A stretch of DNA of 64,000 nt. It comes from JdFR-22 sp964534325. Lineage in GTDB: Archaea > Halobacteriota > Archaeoglobi > Archaeoglobales > Archaeoglobaceae. Both the position numbers and the translations under genes were made by a program. Each line of letters begins with the position of its first letter. Within the stretch, counting starts at the first letter, position 1. The notes under the pieces are model-generated. The model saw nothing but the letters and a program-made list of their open reading frames with translations, was not told the origin of the DNA and searched no databases. Shown piece by piece: positions 25,697 through 34,516 of this stretch. The stretch covers positions 50,071-114,070 of the forward strand of contig CAZHOR010000007.1 of NCBI GenBank assembly GCA_964534325.1. Reading direction: 5' to 3'.

Positions 25697-26437
25697 ATGA
25701 GTGTGAATAACATAGATACTTCCCAAGCCCTCACTCTGGATGATAAATTCAAGTTCTCATGTCATCCGGGAATTGAGTGCTTCAATAAGTGCTGTGGAGA
25801 CCTCAGTCTGTTCTTGACGCCTTATGACATAATCCGCATGAAGAATAACCTGGGCATAACTTCCACCGAGTTCCTGAGGGATTACACCGAATGCAATATG
25901 GGAGAGAATTCTGGTTTGCCAGTAATTTTTCTCAAAATGAAGGATGATAAAAGCTGTCCCTTCGTAACTGATGACGGCTGCAGTATCTATAAGGATAGGC
26001 CCAGTTCCTGCCGTCTTTACCCTCTGGCAAGAATGAAGTCCCACGAAAAAGAATATTATCACATTGTCAAGGAGGACCACTGCAAAGGCTTTGAAGAGGA
26101 GAAAGAGTGGACGGTCAGGGAATGGCTGGAGGACCAGGAAGGAGATACGTTCAATGAGATGAACGACCTGTTCATGGAAGTCATCTCCGGCAAGCTCAAA
26201 AACCCTGACAAACAGCTCACCGACAAGGAGTTGAAGATGTTCTACATGGCATGCTACAATATAGACAAATTCAGGGAATTCATTTCCTCTACCAGGTTCC
26301 TGGACTACTTCGACGTTGATGACAATATAGTCAACGAAAGTGATGCCGAAATAATGAAACTGGGATTCAAATACGTCCGTTTTGCTCTCTTCAAGGAGAA
26401 AACCCTCCAACTGAGAGGAACAGCGGTCACAGAATAG
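25697..26437 (+). CDS. YkgJ-family cysteine-cluster protein
   Basis: 246 residues. The N-terminal 110 residues carry the family pattern of cysteines: FSCHPGIECFNKCCGDLSLF, then SCPFVTDDGCSIYKDRPSSC, with RLYP after the last Cys. These Cys residues probably bind zinc or an Fe-S cluster. The rest is helical and acidic. The function is not established for the family. GAGAGGG lies just before the ATG. Confidence 0.85.
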   Translation: MSVNNIDTSQALTLDDKFKFSCHPGIECFNKCCGDLSLFLTPYDIIRMKNNLGITSTEFLRDYTECNMGENSGLPVIFLKMKDDKSCPFVTDDGCSIYKDRPSSCRLYPLARMKSHEKEYYHIVKEDHCKGFEEEKEWTVREWLEDQEGDTFNEMNDLFMEVISGKLKNPDKQLTDKELKMFYMACYNIDKFREFISSTRFLDYFDVDDNIVNESDAEIMKLGFKYVRFALFKEKTLQLRGTAVTE

Positions 26438-26513
26438 GCATATTATTTTTACTTTTATTACTTCTTTCTTTTCTTCTTAATAGAGTTTTATATTACAGTT
26501 ATCCTCTGCAGTT

Positions 26514-26924
26514 TCAGTATTCGTATCCTCCTCTCTCCATGGTGGCCAGTTTGATGAGGAGGAATCCCATTATGGCGCTAACGGAGATCATTACCAGGAA
26601 TTTGTCCACAGAGGGGAAGCCGTTATGGCTTATCCACAAAGCACCGTTGACGACGCAAATGGTTATGAACGTCAGTATAGTGGACAGGAGTGCTCCTCCG
26701 GCTAATAGATATGGCATTGTCACTCCCCTTTGCTCCAGCACGACCGTGCAGAATATGAGGAATATGGTGAATGCCAGCAAGATATAGGAAACATCGGGGA
26801 CCCTGAATTTGGAGAACATAGCATACAGCCCGTAACCCCACAGGAATATAACAAAACCTACTCCAAAGGAGCTGAACAGATAAACGTAAAACCTCCTCGC
26901 TACGTCCTCGAAAAGTGGCTGCAT
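26514..26924 (-). CDS. membrane protein, four predicted transmembrane segments
   Basis: 136 residues with hydrophobic spans at about 13-33, 44-62, 72-95 and 107-125. The short N-terminus (MQPLFEDVARR) and C-terminus (LATMERGGYEY) are polar. The family is not recognised. It is followed on the same strand by nothing, and preceded by the DUF371 gene 24 bases away, so the two may share a transcript. Confidence 0.6.
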   Translation of the reverse strand: MQPLFEDVARRFYVYLFSSFGVGFVIFLWGYGLYAMFSKFRVPDVSYILLAFTIFLIFCTVVLEQRGVTMPYLLAGGALLSTILTFITICVVNGALWISHNGFPSVDKFLVMISVSAIMGFLLIKLATMERGGYEY

Positions 26925-26948
26925 AAAGCCTATACAAAACAGGCTAAT

Positions 26949-27386
26949 TTAAATTTTTTTATCATTAAATCTGACAATAAAATTAATTTCTGTGTCGGGG
27001 TCTGATAACAACCTGGCTATTTCTGTATTAAAATCTGCAGATGCTTTATCCGCATTCACTGCCAGTGTTCTGCCGCAGACATAACTGCTTTTTCTGACCA
27101 CCATATCCGATCCATGAGTAAAAGACATTTCTTTGCTCCCATAACCAGTAATACTTTCCTTTAACCCGTATTGAGGCAAAATAAATTCCATATCAACTCT
27201 CCCACCCTGCAGTAAATGGTCTTTTAAGGGTTGGGAGATGTCGAGGGCTCCTTTATCGGCACCAACCCCCACGATACAGTCACCACTGGTGGTCACTTCC
27301 TCTTCTGTGGTCAGCTGGAAAGTGGTTCTATGTCTGGCAGTGATGTTGGTGTGTCCTCTTGCGACTACAACTTCTTTAAAGCTCAT
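26949..27386 (-). CDS. DUF371 domain protein
   Basis: 145 residues of the archaeal DUF371 family: VVVARGHTNITARHRTTFQL, then GDCIVGVGADKGALDIS and GRVDMEFILPQYGLKE. The conserved His-rich start and the small beta barrel are intact. Its role is unknown. The start overlaps the end of the upstream Lrp-type regulator by 11 bases, so it is probably regulated with it. Confidence 0.82.
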   Translation of the reverse strand: MSFKEVVVARGHTNITARHRTTFQLTTEEEVTTSGDCIVGVGADKGALDISQPLKDHLLQGGRVDMEFILPQYGLKESITGYGSKEMSFTHGSDMVVRKSSYVCGRTLAVNADKASADFNTEIARLLSDPDTEINFIVRFNDKKI

Positions 27387-27855
27387 TCTGGTTGAATAAA
27401 GTGGATAGGTCCACGCTGTGGGTTTCTTTGACCACGTTCAGCACCAGCATGGTGTAGGTCTTCAGAACGTGCTCCAGACTGGCCACCCTTTTGACGAAAC
27501 CGTTTAAGGATTCTCTATCGCTGAATTTGGCCACCACCACCATGTCGTAATCTCCGGTGACGTCATAGACCGCGGTGACATTGGGTTCCTGGGCTATGGA
27601 CTTCTCAATGTCCACCAGATGACCTCCTTCCGCCGTAATACCGATGAGGGCGATGAGGTCGAAACCCAGTTGAGAATAATTTACAATGGGAATAAATTTC
27701 TCGATAATCCCATATTTCCTCAATTTGTTTATTCTGTTATATACTGTCCCTTCTGCAACACCTAACTTTTCTGCAATCTCTCGAAGGCTTTTTCTGGCAT
27801 CTTCATGTAATTCCACCAGTATCTTGATGTCCAGATTGTCAATTTTATCATGCAT
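27376..27855 (-). CDS. Lrp/AsnC-family transcription regulator
   Basis: 159 residues from ATG 27855 (the frame opens at GTG 27900). The N-terminal helix-turn-helix reads LHEDARKSLREIAEKLGVAE then GTVYNRINKLRKYGIIEKF. The C-terminal ligand-sensing domain reads YDVTGDYDMVVVAKFSDRES. It is the first gene of a short unit with DUF371. The ligand and target genes cannot be read. Confidence 0.88.
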   Translation of the reverse strand: MHDKIDNLDIKILVELHEDARKSLREIAEKLGVAEGTVYNRINKLRKYGIIEKFIPIVNYSQLGFDLIALIGITAEGGHLVDIEKSIAQEPNVTAVYDVTGDYDMVVVAKFSDRESLNGFVKRVASLEHVLKTYTMLVLNVVKETHSVDLSTLFNQNEL

Positions 27856-28008
27856 ACTGTTTTGAAGATTCCGCAATATTATTACTTTTTCGTTAATCAC
27901 CTATACCGATATCTTCAGCATTCTTGAATAAGTTTGATTTGTAAACTGTAGTTGGCCACAGTGAGCTCCTGCAGCCACACTAACCAACCACAGCCACACT
28001 AACAACCA

Positions 28009-28410
28009 CTAACCGATCAGAACGAATTTGGTTCCGTAGTAGATGATTCCTGAGTCCCCTTCTTCGCCGTATTTCCTGAACACTCTCTTTACCTTCATTC
28101 CCGTCCTGATCTCGCTGGGGTCGCATACCACTTGAGAGGTTATGGTCGGTCCGTCATCCAGGTTTATGAGTGCCACCACATAGGGCTTCCGGGATTTGGT
28201 AGAGTCCTCCCCGGTGTCGTGAACTACAGAGTAGCTCAACACCGTTCCTTCATCGCTGAATCGGGTCTCTTTGATGCTGCTTCTTCTCCTGCACACGGGA
28301 CATAAGGTCCTGGGCGGGTAGAAACTTCTTCCGCAGTTCTCACAGTAGTTGCCCAGCAGATCGTATCTGTATTTTATTTTCCTCCAGAATCTGGGTAGCA
28401 TGGTTATCAC
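28009..28410 (-). CDS. DUF35 OB-fold scaffold protein of the thiolase/HMG-CoA synthase complex
   Basis: 133 residues. The rubredoxin-like zinc ribbon CENCGRSFYPPRTLCPVCRR (residues 22-41) is followed by an OB-fold (TVLSYSVVHDTGED). Known archaeal complexes bind thiolase and HMG-CoA synthase through this protein, so acetoacetyl-CoA is passed on directly. Its start overlaps the stop of the thiolase gene by 4 bases. All four zinc ligands are present. Confidence 0.9.
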   Translation of the reverse strand: MITMLPRFWRKIKYRYDLLGNYCENCGRSFYPPRTLCPVCRRRSSIKETRFSDEGTVLSYSVVHDTGEDSTKSRKPYVVALINLDDGPTITSQVVCDPSEIRTGMKVKRVFRKYGEEGDSGIIYYGTKFVLIG

Positions 28411-29567
28411 CTCGAGAATATGGTTACCACGGCAGTGGCACCCGTACCACCAATGTTCAAGGCCAGACCCTTCTCCGCATCGATCTGCCTCTTTCCTGCA
28501 TTTCCCCTCAGCTGTAGTGCTATTTCTGCTGCCTGCCTGATCCCTGTAGCTCCGTAGGCATGTCCGCAGGCCTTCAGACCGCCTGAAGTGTTGATGGGGA
28601 TATCGCCGTCAATGCTGGTAGTGCCTTCTCTCACCAGCTTCTTGCCCTCTCCTTTTTCCACAAAACCAAGGTCCTCATAGGCCATTAGCTCGGCGATAGT
28701 AAAGGAGTCATGGACTTCGGCCACATCAATATCTTTGGGCTCCACACCTGCCTGTTTATACGCTTTTTTTGCAGCATGAGCCACCGCATCCATGGTTAAA
28801 GTGTCTTTACGGCTCTGCAGGGCCAGGTAATCGCTGGCCTGACATGAGGCGGAGATGAACACCGGATTGTCAGTATATTTTCTGGCTGTCTCCTCATCGG
28901 CAAGTATCACTGCAGACGCTCCATCAGAGGCGGGAGCACAGTCGAATAATCGCAAGGGTTCGGAGACGAATGGCGATTTCAAGGCAACTTCCAGCGATAT
29001 CTCTCTTTTGAACTGTGCCTTGGGGTTCATGGTGGCGTTCTTGTGGTTCTTGACGCTGATGGCTGCCAGGTCCTCGGAGGTAGTGGAGTATTTCTCCATG
29101 TGCATTCTGGCCATCATGGCGTAGAGAGAGGGGACCGTTGCTCCCACAAACCCTTCCCATTCTCTGTCGGCAGATGATGAAAGGATGTTCATGGCCATAT
29201 CACTGCCCACATCGGTGACCTTCTCCACCCCGGCAGCGATAGCGATGTCGTGGACTCCTGATGCCACCGACATGTATGCCTGTCTCAAAGCCAGACCACC
29301 ACTTGCGTCAGCAGCCTCAACTCTGGTGGAAGGAATGTTCAGCTCTGCCATTCCAGAATAATCCGCTATAAGTGCCGCTATATGCTCTTGAGCAAGGTAT
29401 CTGCCCCCGCTCATGTTTCCCACGTACATTGCTTCGATCTCTTTTCCTTCCAGTCCGGAGTCCTCCAGCACTTCCATACCGGCCGAAAGGAATATGTCTC
29501 TGAAACTGAGATCCCACAGCTCACCAAAAGGACTTTGACCTGCACCGATAATTGCTACCTTCCTCAT
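28407..29567 (-). CDS. archaeal thiolase-family protein (acetyl-CoA acetyltransferase type), Asp at the nucleophile position
   Basis: 386 residues of the thiolase fold in the HMG-CoA synthase operon; it should condense two acetyl-CoA to acetoacetyl-CoA. The C-terminal half has the His motif KACGHAYGATG. At the N-terminal nucleophile site, where bacterial and most thiolases have Cys in a CASG context, this protein reads EAADASGG with Asp87. The codon is GAC in clean sequence. It overlaps the genes on both sides by 4 bases. It may use another residue, or the family may differ here. Confidence 0.85.
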   Translation of the reverse strand: MRKVAIIGAGQSPFGELWDLSFRDIFLSAGMEVLEDSGLEGKEIEAMYVGNMSGGRYLAQEHIAALIADYSGMAELNIPSTRVEAADASGGLALRQAYMSVASGVHDIAIAAGVEKVTDVGSDMAMNILSSSADREWEGFVGATVPSLYAMMARMHMEKYSTTSEDLAAISVKNHKNATMNPKAQFKREISLEVALKSPFVSEPLRLFDCAPASDGASAVILADEETARKYTDNPVFISASCQASDYLALQSRKDTLTMDAVAHAAKKAYKQAGVEPKDIDVAEVHDSFTIAELMAYEDLGFVEKGEGKKLVREGTTSIDGDIPINTSGGLKACGHAYGATGIRQAAEIALQLRGNAGKRQIDAEKGLALNIGGTGATAVVTIFSR

Positions 29568-30610
29568 TGTTTCACCCTGATCTTCTTTCTCAATTTAACA
29601 TACATTCCGTAATCGATCATCTCTCCTCTGTTTATCTTATCCCACACGGATGGATTTCGGTCAAGCTTCTCTATTCCGTCTTCCACCTTTATGGTGAAGG
29701 CGTCACTGCCTGCTCCTGAGCCAAAAGAGACTGCCAGTATCCTGTCACCGGGTTTAGCAATATCAAGTATGGATGCCAGGCCCATCATGGTCGCACCCGA
29801 ATAGGTGTTGCCCAGATGAGAGACCAGCAATCCCTGCTGAATTTGTTCCGGGTTAAACCCAATTGTCTTGGCTACCCTTACAGGGAACTTGGCGTTGGGC
29901 TGGTGGAAAACAGCGTAATCGAATTCCGAGGGTCCCATTCCCGTTTTGTCCAGCAGACCTTTAGCGGCTGAAGTAGTGTGCCGGAAATAAGCTGGTAGAC
30001 CGGTGAACCTGCCTCCATGCTGAGGGAATGACTGACCTTCTCTTCGCCAGAAATCAGGGGTGTCAGAAGCGAAAGAGAACGTGTCCTCTATTTCCGCAAT
30101 CAGATTATCCTTACCCAAAATAAAGGCCGCACTACCAGCGGAGGCAGAGTACTCCAGGGCATCACCCGGTGCTCCCTGGCTAGTGTCCGAACCTATGGCG
30201 AGACCGTGATCTATCATTCCTGACTGCACCATGGACATGCAGATCTGCATGCCTGCCGTCCCCGCCTTACAGGCGAACTCCAGATCAGCGGCATAGAAGT
30301 TGTTCCCACAGCAAATGGCTTCCCCTACAATGGTGGAAGTGGGCTTGACCACATACGGATGGCTTTCCGAACCAACGTATAATGCTCCAATGCTTTCCGG
30401 GTCCACTTTTCCTCTGCTCAGAGCTTCTCTCGCGGCTTCTACAGATATGGTGGCAGTATCTTCATCCATATCAGGAACTGATTTCTGGTGTATGCCTAAT
30501 CCGTTTTTTATCGCTTGAGCATTCTCTCCCCATATGCGGGCGATCTCTTCAGAACTGATCCTGAATTGGGGTATGTAAGAACCATAAGAAACGATTCCCA
30601 CTTTATTCAC
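29564..30610 (-). CDS. hydroxymethylglutaryl-CoA synthase, archaeal type
   Basis: 348 residues. The first motif GSESHPYVVKPTST contains Glu82, the catalytic Cys114 lies in EFACKAGTAGMQ, and FHQPNAKFPVRVAK contains the active-site His. It makes HMG-CoA from acetyl-CoA and acetoacetyl-CoA for the mevalonate pathway. Operon order is regulator, HMG-CoA synthase, thiolase, DUF35, each joined by a 4-base overlap. Confidence 0.93.
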   Translation of the reverse strand: MNKVGIVSYGSYIPQFRISSEEIARIWGENAQAIKNGLGIHQKSVPDMDEDTATISVEAAREALSRGKVDPESIGALYVGSESHPYVVKPTSTIVGEAICCGNNFYAADLEFACKAGTAGMQICMSMVQSGMIDHGLAIGSDTSQGAPGDALEYSASAGSAAFILGKDNLIAEIEDTFSFASDTPDFWRREGQSFPQHGGRFTGLPAYFRHTTSAAKGLLDKTGMGPSEFDYAVFHQPNAKFPVRVAKTIGFNPEQIQQGLLVSHLGNTYSGATMMGLASILDIAKPGDRILAVSFGSGAGSDAFTIKVEDGIEKLDRNPSVWDKINRGEMIDYGMYVKLRKKIRVKQ

Positions 30611-31308
30611 TTTATCGACCTCCTCAAAGACTTGATTATTTTCTCCAATGACATTGTCGTGGCAATAAGGTGGATGTTCTCCAAACGTGCTATCTTTACG
30701 GCCATGTCATCTACCAGTTCCGGTTCCATTCCGTGCAGCACCAGAACAGCAGGTTTCAGGTTCGCTACCCTCACCGCCACGAGTGGTGACCTTCCGGTGG
30801 ACACTTTAGTGAAGATGAGGGCCCGCTCCGTGGTGAAACCGTATAAACGGTAAAAGTCGTAGGAGTTGAATGACAGTATGGCCTTCAAGCTGTCGACAAT
30901 GGTGTGACCGTTAACGTTCCTGTCCTGATAGTTCAGGGTCTCTCCATCGATTATCCCCGCAAAATCTCTGGAGGGAATGGGTTCCAGATATTCCTTGATA
31001 TCCAGGATAACGTCTATCTTGAATCCGTTCGTGATGTCCCTGTATTTGGATACCGTCTTGAACCCTCTTGCCCGGTCTATGTCAAGTAAAGCGGCGATGA
31101 TCCTTTTGACGAAATTTATGCCCGGTGATTTCCTTCTATCGCTTTCATAATCACTGATTACAGAAGGTGAGACCCCTACTTCGGACGCCAGATGTTTTTG
31201 TGATACTTCAAATATCTGTCTCCATTTTTTTATTATTCTCCCCGGATGCTCGGCAAAGATTATATCTCCCGAGATCATATCTGTCATCGCTTTAGTGGTG
31301 GAGTCCAT
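30607..31308 (-). CDS. HTH regulator heading the mevalonate-pathway operon
   Basis: 233 residues. An XRE-type helix-turn-helix spans about residues 30-75 (WRQIFEVSQKHLASEVGVSP then SVISDYESDRR). The C-terminal 150 residues are a conserved archaeal domain (for example VLHGMEPELVDDMAVKIARL) found in regulators beside HMG-CoA synthase. It probably controls this operon. GGAGG lies only one base from the ATG at 31308, so an in-frame ATG at 31287 or 31278 could be the start. Confidence 0.85.
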   Translation of the reverse strand: MDSTTKAMTDMISGDIIFAEHPGRIIKKWRQIFEVSQKHLASEVGVSPSVISDYESDRRKSPGINFVKRIIAALLDIDRARGFKTVSKYRDITNGFKIDVILDIKEYLEPIPSRDFAGIIDGETLNYQDRNVNGHTIVDSLKAILSFNSYDFYRLYGFTTERALIFTKVSTGRSPLVAVRVANLKPAVLVLHGMEPELVDDMAVKIARLENIHLIATTMSLEKIIKSLRRSIK

Positions 31309-31336
31309 ACCTCCGCTTACACTGTTTATTTATAAA

Positions 31337-31377
31337 ATTATCGATTATCGAACAAAATATCGGCAATTAACGATAAT
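31337..31377. promoter_or_regulatory. candidate operator between HTH regulator and inositol-phosphate synthase genes
   Basis: Two direct copies of ATTATCG (31337-31343 and 31344-31350) face one inverted CGATAAT (31371-31377), with a TATCGG between. It lies in the divergent intergenic region, where both promoters must be. A helix-turn-helix dimer, possibly the regulator encoded at 30607-31308, could bind here. Confidence 0.45.
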
Positions 31378-31433
31378 GATAAATAGAGTGATTTGGGGAA
31401 AGTTTTTAAGCATCGGTATGGAGGGTTCGCCAA

Positions 31434-32606
31434 ATGAAGATTTGGCTTATTGGAGCTTATGGAATCGTATCATCTACGGCAATAGCTGGAGGTAAGGCAG
31501 TCGAGAAAGGTTCCACCAGCACCACTGGACTGGTTTCAGAGCTGCCTCATTTTGAAGGGCTCGATAAATACGCTCCTTTAAAGTTCGATTTTGGAGGACA
31601 TGAAATACGGTCGGTTCCCAATGCTTACCAGGCTGCACTGGAGCACATCAAGCTCAACAGACATTTTGACAGGGACCTGCTCGAAGAGGTCAGAGAAGAC
31701 CTGGAGCAGATCACCACCGCCACTGGAACAGCTCTCAATTGCGGTACGGGAATGGAGGAGTTCAAGGATGTTAAAACCCTGGAGAGCGAGGGATTGACTC
31801 TAAAGGAGATCACGGACAGATTAGTTGAGGACATGAAGAAGTTCTCGGATGATGAGACAGTGGTCATCAACGCAGCATCAACAGAGCCCCTCTCCAAAGC
31901 GAATGACATATACCACAACTCCCTCGACGGTTTTGAGACCATGATCGAGGAGAACGAAAAAGAGTATGTTAATGCCAGCATGCTCTATGCCTATGCTTCA
32001 CTAAAATCGGGTTTACCCTACGCCAACTTCACTCCCAGTTCGGGCTCAAGTATTCCTGCTCTTAAGGAGCTTGCAGATAAAAAAGCCCCACACGCCGGGA
32101 ATGACGGTAAGACAGGCGAGACTCTGGTAAAGACCACTTTGGCACCCATGTTCCTCTACAGGAATCTGAAGGTAGCAGGATGGATGGGTTACAACATACT
32201 GGGTGACGATGACGGAAAGGTTCTGGCCCACAAGGACAACAAGGAGAGCAAGGTGGAGAGCAAGGACAAGGTCCTGGAAAAGATACTGGGTTACTCCCCC
32301 TTCAGCATTACGGAAATAGATTTCTTCCCCAGCCTCCTGGACAACAAAACTGCCTTCGACTTTATCCATTTTGAGGGTTTTCTGGATTCCAAAATGAAAT
32401 TCTATTTCATATGGGACGCCATTGATGCCATAGTTGCAGCCCCCTTAATCATCGACCTGGCCAGATTCCTGCTCTACGCCAAGAAGAAGGGTGAGACTGG
32501 TGTGGCCAAGGAACTGGGTTTCTTCTTCAAGAACCCCATGGAGACCAACGTGGTGAACACTCACCAGCAGTTCGAAGAGCTCAAAAAATGGTACCTCAGC
32601 CTTTAA
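31434..32606 (+). CDS. inositol-3-phosphate synthase
   Basis: 390 residues. The NAD-binding start reads IGAYGIVSSTAIAGGKA. The core motifs include VVINAASTEPLSKA, GLPYANFTPSSGSS and LKVAGWMGYNILGDDDG, followed by TEIDFFPSLLDNK with the catalytic lysines. It turns glucose-6-phosphate into inositol-phosphate, used in archaea for archaetidylinositol and other inositol lipids. GGAGGG precedes the ATG. It is divergent from the HTH regulator and shares its control region. Confidence 0.9.
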   Translation: MKIWLIGAYGIVSSTAIAGGKAVEKGSTSTTGLVSELPHFEGLDKYAPLKFDFGGHEIRSVPNAYQAALEHIKLNRHFDRDLLEEVREDLEQITTATGTALNCGTGMEEFKDVKTLESEGLTLKEITDRLVEDMKKFSDDETVVINAASTEPLSKANDIYHNSLDGFETMIEENEKEYVNASMLYAYASLKSGLPYANFTPSSGSSIPALKELADKKAPHAGNDGKTGETLVKTTLAPMFLYRNLKVAGWMGYNILGDDDGKVLAHKDNKESKVESKDKVLEKILGYSPFSITEIDFFPSLLDNKTAFDFIHFEGFLDSKMKFYFIWDAIDAIVAAPLIIDLARFLLYAKKKGETGVAKELGFFFKNPMETNVVNTHQQFEELKKWYLSL

Positions 32607-32717
32607 ATTTCATAAATTCAAGTGAATATTAAATCCGGATTATTAAATTACAAAAATATTCAATTATGATTATTGACGAAAAGAATCTTTAAGTACATTG
32701 TGAATTAATAATAAGTT

Positions 32718-33329
32718 ATGCCCCTGGGAAGAATCATATTAGTTGCTACAATAATTTTTGTAGTGGGTTTGATTGTTCTCCCCTCAACGGTCAATATTTT
32801 CGCAGGTAGTCACACCTTTTATGATGTGTCAGGAGGAAATGAGAGCAACTGTAAGAAATGTCATGCAGATGTTCTGGAAGAACTGAAGGTCACCAAGGTG
32901 CATGCCACGGTGGATGATGAGGCTGGAGTGAGTGGTGAAGAGTGCCGTGTATGCCACAGAGCGAACTTGAGCTCGAGTGAAGGGGTTCATGCTGCCACGA
33001 TCACTTCCTGCAGGTATTGTCACCTGAATGCATCCAGCGTAATGGGTGCTCCCCCGGCAGGTGGTTTTGGGCTCTCCGGGTATGAAAATGATACCGGTAC
33101 ACATGCCATGCACGCCAGCTATGTCTATTATTCGGGAAGGGACGATCTTATGCCCAACACCACGGAGGCCTGTGTGGGATGCCACAGCAACACCTGGCTA
33201 CAAGTAACTCTTAACGTCAGCACGGGGGCAAAATTTGTGGTTTACAGCAATCACTCCGGCTCCGAATCATACTTTGAGACCAGCATGAAGATGAGCAATT
33301 TCACCACCCATAAAGAGGTGGTAAATTGA
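32718..33329 (+). CDS. membrane-anchored tetraheme c-type cytochrome (copy 1)
   Basis: 203 residues with one N-terminal membrane helix (about residues 5-24), then VNIFAGSHTFYDV and four CxxCH motifs: CKKCH (45-49), CRVCH (76-80), CRYCH (98-102) and CVGCH (152-156). It has at least five further His residues that could be distal ligands. It is extracytoplasmic and anchored by the uncleaved or cleaved helix. Its stop overlaps the next gene (8 codons upstream of the end, ATGA) by 4 bases, so the tetraheme and octaheme proteins are made together. The family resembles the N-terminal part of the larger cytochromes here. Confidence 0.88.
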   Translation: MPLGRIILVATIIFVVGLIVLPSTVNIFAGSHTFYDVSGGNESNCKKCHADVLEELKVTKVHATVDDEAGVSGEECRVCHRANLSSSEGVHAATITSCRYCHLNASSVMGAPPAGGFGLSGYENDTGTHAMHASYVYYSGRDDLMPNTTEACVGCHSNTWLQVTLNVSTGAKFVVYSNHSGSESYFETSMKMSNFTTHKEVVN

Positions 33330-34516
33330 GAGGAGTTATAATTGGTGTCATCATTATCCTTGTCTCAGCTCTGGCTTTATTTGCTTCTATAAACACGGTG
33401 ACCATCTTCACCGGAAGTCACTATCTGACGGATATCTCTTCATCCCAGAACGACATTGACTGTAAATGGTGTCATTCATGGATGACGGACGAGTTGAATA
33501 ACTCTGCTATACACTCCGGCTTCAAATGTGAGGAATGCCATCGAATGAAGATCACCACCAGCGGTGAAGTTATCGACTATGCCACCCACAACGAAAGCGG
33601 GATCTATCCGGGGAACCAGAGTCATGCCGCCTACACCCCCACCTGTCTGGACTGCCATGGTGGGGACGGTATCTATTACAATGACACCTCCAAGGCCAAG
33701 CAGGCTCCTCCCGCACCCGCCTTCAACCAGACAGACTACGGAAGCGACCATTCCGCACACAAGAGCCTTGTAGTGGATGCCAACAGCCAGGGCATGTCTT
33801 TTGGGGAGAACGAGGCCTGTATCTCCTGCCATTCTAAATACACTATCTGGTACGAATATGTTAGACCTGAATACTATAACTTCACAATTGGAGATGACTG
33901 GAAAGTAGACCCCATTTACTATGGACCGGATAACACTACCAAAATCTCAAAACCCGAGAAAGGAGCCAAACACGAACTCAAAACCCTAAACAACATCACA
34001 TGTGGTACCTGCCATTCAGATGTGTGGCAAGCCATAAACCATACCGAAGATAACACACTTGGTACTGCTCCCAATTCCTCCCACGCCATATGGTGGTGGG
34101 GCAATCGCAGTGACCCCATGCACGACCCCCGTTATGTGGGCGCCGCGTACAACAACAAAACGGATTACTGCCTATCTTCCTGCCACGACCCGACAGTTAT
34201 TAACGGGACGCCACCACAGGCCCTGACAGATCAGGTGCATACTGCCAGAAGGCTCTCCTGCTACCACTGCCACTCCTCGGAAACTGATTTCGAAGTAGAG
34301 AACAAGCCTGGCGGTGATACGACGCCTGCTTGGAATGCCTCCATCCACAACAACTTTGAGGATCAAGAGAAAGTATTCTCCTCACCCCTGTTCCTCCACG
34401 CAGAGACGTGTATAGCGTGTAAGAGGTCCGGGTCGCTACAGCCGCCGGTGCAGTACAAGACGTGGACAGAGCCCAGCAACAAAATGTATGATGTGAATAA
34501 CGGGCATTACATATAG
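33326..34516 (+). CDS. membrane-anchored octaheme cytochrome with C-terminal CxxCK (paralogue A)
   Basis: 396 residues. A membrane helix (about 4-22) is followed by VTIFTGSHYLTDIS. Six CxxCH motifs start at Cys46, 68, 107, 165, 226 and 312. A CxxxCH (CLSSCH, 282-287) and a CxxCK (CIACK, 362-366) complete eight possible hemes. The tail is KTWTEPSNKMYDV and NNGHYI. There are 13 NxS/T sequons, fitting a glycosylated surface protein. A CxxCK heme is typical of nitrite reductase active sites, but not at this place in the chain. It is coupled to the tetraheme gene upstream. Role: electron transfer or a reductase; not assigned. Confidence 0.88.
   Translation: MRGVIIGVIIILVSALALFASINTVTIFTGSHYLTDISSSQNDIDCKWCHSWMTDELNNSAIHSGFKCEECHRMKITTSGEVIDYATHNESGIYPGNQSHAAYTPTCLDCHGGDGIYYNDTSKAKQAPPAPAFNQTDYGSDHSAHKSLVVDANSQGMSFGENEACISCHSKYTIWYEYVRPEYYNFTIGDDWKVDPIYYGPDNTTKISKPEKGAKHELKTLNNITCGTCHSDVWQAINHTEDNTLGTAPNSSHAIWWWGNRSDPMHDPRYVGAAYNNKTDYCLSSCHDPTVINGTPPQALTDQVHTARRLSCYHCHSSETDFEVENKPGGDTTPAWNASIHNNFEDQEKVFSSPLFLHAETCIACKRSGSLQPPVQYKTWTEPSNKMYDVNNGHYI

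Noticed and set aside
25757..26410. Reverse 217-codon frame
   Set aside because: Antisense to the YkgJ-family gene, which carries conserved Cys motifs.
27961..28008. Short direct repeat CAGCCACACTAAC (two copies)
   Set aside because: Only two copies in a short intergenic gap; not enough to claim a functional element.
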